Positions 63,039 through 64,000 of a stretch of 64,000 nucleotides of DNA are shown here, piece after piece (the stretch's first letter is position 1; each line of letters starts with the position of its first letter). Under the pieces are notes generated by a model. It was not told the DNA's origin. It was given only the letters and a program-made list of their open reading frames with translations, and searched no databases. This stretch comes from Rhizocola hellebori. GTDB taxonomy: Bacteria; Actinomycetota; Actinomycetes; Mycobacteriales; Micromonosporaceae. The stretch lies in NCBI RefSeq assembly GCF_016862955.1, contig NZ_BONY01000018.1, forward strand, positions 62,001 to 126,000, read 5' to 3'. The translations under genes were made by a program, and so were the position numbers.

Positions 63039-63509
63039 CTAGCGATCTGGACAGTCGGCCTTGGTCCAGGTAGCGGTGAGATCGTTGCAGACAATGGTGA
63101 CTGATCCGCCGAGGCAGACGATTTCGTGGCTGCAGCCGTCATTGTGGGGCAGGATCTCGTCTAGGAGTACTTCCTGCAATCCTTGTATATCGTGGTTTCC
63201 GGCCGGCGGGTGGATCACGGCTCGGCTGACGCCGCTGTACCGAATCGTCAGATCCTCCTCGTGCCGCCAGCAGTTGTGTCGTAGCTGAAATTCCAGCCAC
63301 GCGTCGCCGTCGGTGTGCCCGGCGACCAACTTCTGCGGTTTGAGGTTTTTGACGAATCGCGTCGAGTGGAAGTCGTAATGCTGCGGGTCAGTAGCGAAGG
63401 CGCCAGCTCCGGCCGGTAGCGATCCCGCCAGCTGTGGCAGCTGGGCAATGTAATCCGTCGGGTCTATGCAATAGCCGTCGCTCGTGCGCTCTACCCTGAT
63501 GTACCTCAC
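63039..63509 (-). CDS. hypothetical protein, 156 aa
   Basis: GTG 63509 starts a soluble protein without signal peptide. The N-terminal part reads like a mostly beta domain with RYIRVERTSDGYCIDP and HYDFHSTRFVKNL, and the C-terminal 40 residues contain four Cys (HNDGCSHEIVCLGGSVTIVCND...C). The family is not recognised. It looks like the small actinobacterial proteins of unknown function often found near secreted enzymes, but nothing more can be said. It is a lone gene between two terminators. Confidence 0.72.
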   Translation of the reverse strand: MRYIRVERTSDGYCIDPTDYIAQLPQLAGSLPAGAGAFATDPQHYDFHSTRFVKNLKPQKLVAGHTDGDAWLEFQLRHNCWRHEEDLTIRYSGVSRAVIHPPAGNHDIQGLQEVLLDEILPHNDGCSHEIVCLGGSVTIVCNDLTATWTKADCPDR

Positions 63510-63674
63510 CCGAGCTGCCTCTGCCTACCACACCATCGCACGCCGGGAGTGTGCCACAAGAGGCCATGGACAGGAAACCGAATTGCCCGCGCAGCATTGA
63601 TCTGTGGGCGACAAAGACGATGGCAGCATCGATGTTCCACTAAGCATCCTAATTAGACGGACTTGCATCGCAAT

Positions 63675-63709
63675 CAGGCGGTCGTCACCGGCGCAGTGAC
63701 GACCGCCTG
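63675..63709 (-). terminator. strong intrinsic terminator
   Basis: A perfect 14-bp stem (63675-63688 with 63696-63709; arms CAGGCGGTCGTCAC and its complement) encloses a 7-nt loop, 13 bp after the stop of the minus-strand gene entering from the right edge. Confidence 0.88.
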
Positions 63710-63722
63710 GTCAGTCCAGGGG

Positions 63723-64000
63723 TCACACGACGGAGACCGGGCCGATGGTGACGTCCACGCGGGTGGTGAGGTCGTCGATCCACACGCTGGTGGAGCCGGA
63801 AAGCAGCGCCGATTGCAGCTGGACCTTGTAACCGCAAGGCGCCGTCTGGTTGTCGCACCTGGCCACGTACTCCTGCGCGAGGGTGTTGGCTTGCCAGTCA
63901 ACGGCACCGCCGATGGCGGAGTCCCAGGCGTAGGAGTCGGGCCGTCCGGTGTTGTCCGGCCAGGGCAGCGGCAAGCCGTTGATGAGGAACCGTCCGCCGC
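63723..64000 (-). CDS. C-terminal part of a protein, start beyond right edge
   Basis: The frame runs from the right edge (GGRFLINGLPLPWPDN...) to a stop at 63723, giving about 92 residues. They include SYAWDSAIGGAVDWQANTL, a Cys pair (ARCDNQTAPCGYK) and end in strands DLTTRVDVTIGPVSVV. The composition suggests a secreted or surface protein with a beta-sandwich end, but no family is recognised. A strong hairpin follows the stop. Confidence 0.72.
   Translation of the reverse strand, partial: GGRFLINGLPLPWPDNTGRPDSYAWDSAIGGAVDWQANTLAQEYVARCDNQTAPCGYKVQLQSALLSGSTSVWIDDLTTRVDVTIGPVSVV

Overview
The window is high-GC DNA with GTG/TTG starts, dense overlapping operons, many secreted polysaccharide hydrolases, SARP/LuxR regulators and a large RiPP cluster. 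This points to the chromosome of a filamentous actinomycete; the genus cannot be told from the sequence alone.

Layout. (1) 1-8.7 kb: a minus-strand operon (XRE-NB-ARC-TPR STAND protein, CHAT caspase-like protease, TPR proteins, a 47-aa zinc-ribbon protein and a hypothetical protein) diverging from a SEFIR/TIR-like protein. It looks like an NLR-like conflict or signalling locus. (2) 9-12.5 kb: a secreted HExxHxxGxxH metalloprotease, a tRNA gene whose anticodon loop carries about 58 extra bases, and a TerD-domain protein. (3) 12.5-27 kb: carbohydrate use. There is a XylFGH-type sugar ABC transporter, a divergent ROK regulator, a secreted GH20 hexosaminidase, a GH2 exo-beta-D-glucosaminidase, a CPBP membrane protease and a 1268-aa modular GH10 xylanase. 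(4) 27.1-29.7 kb: a large protein of unknown function.

(5) 29.8-50.4 kb: a thiopeptide-type (pyritide) RiPP cluster, the centrepiece. Five tandem precursor genes, two of which (P2 and P3) encode peptides shorter than 60 aa, have conserved leaders and variable cores ending in a C-S-C-C motif plus an almost pure cysteine tail of up to six Cys. They are followed by an Ocin-ThiF-like leader-binding protein, an E1-YcaO cyclodehydratase, two SagB-type dehydrogenases, a split LanB dehydratase (glutamylation plus elimination/pyridine-synthase-like pair), an ABC exporter and a TfuA-YcaO pair that suggests thioamidation. Upstream, a four-gene regulatory operon (two sensor kinases, a NarL-type regulator, a SARP) reads into the cluster, and four 12-bp direct repeats before the first precursor look like the SARP operator.

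(6) 50.4-64 kb: mixed content. It holds a degenerate fragment copied from the TPR gene at the left end, hypothetical proteins, a NarL/DesK-type two-component system, a membrane protein, a 35-aa membrane peptide, an integrase-like gene with a degraded catalytic end, a CE1-type esterase, a secreted subtilase and several strong hairpin terminators.
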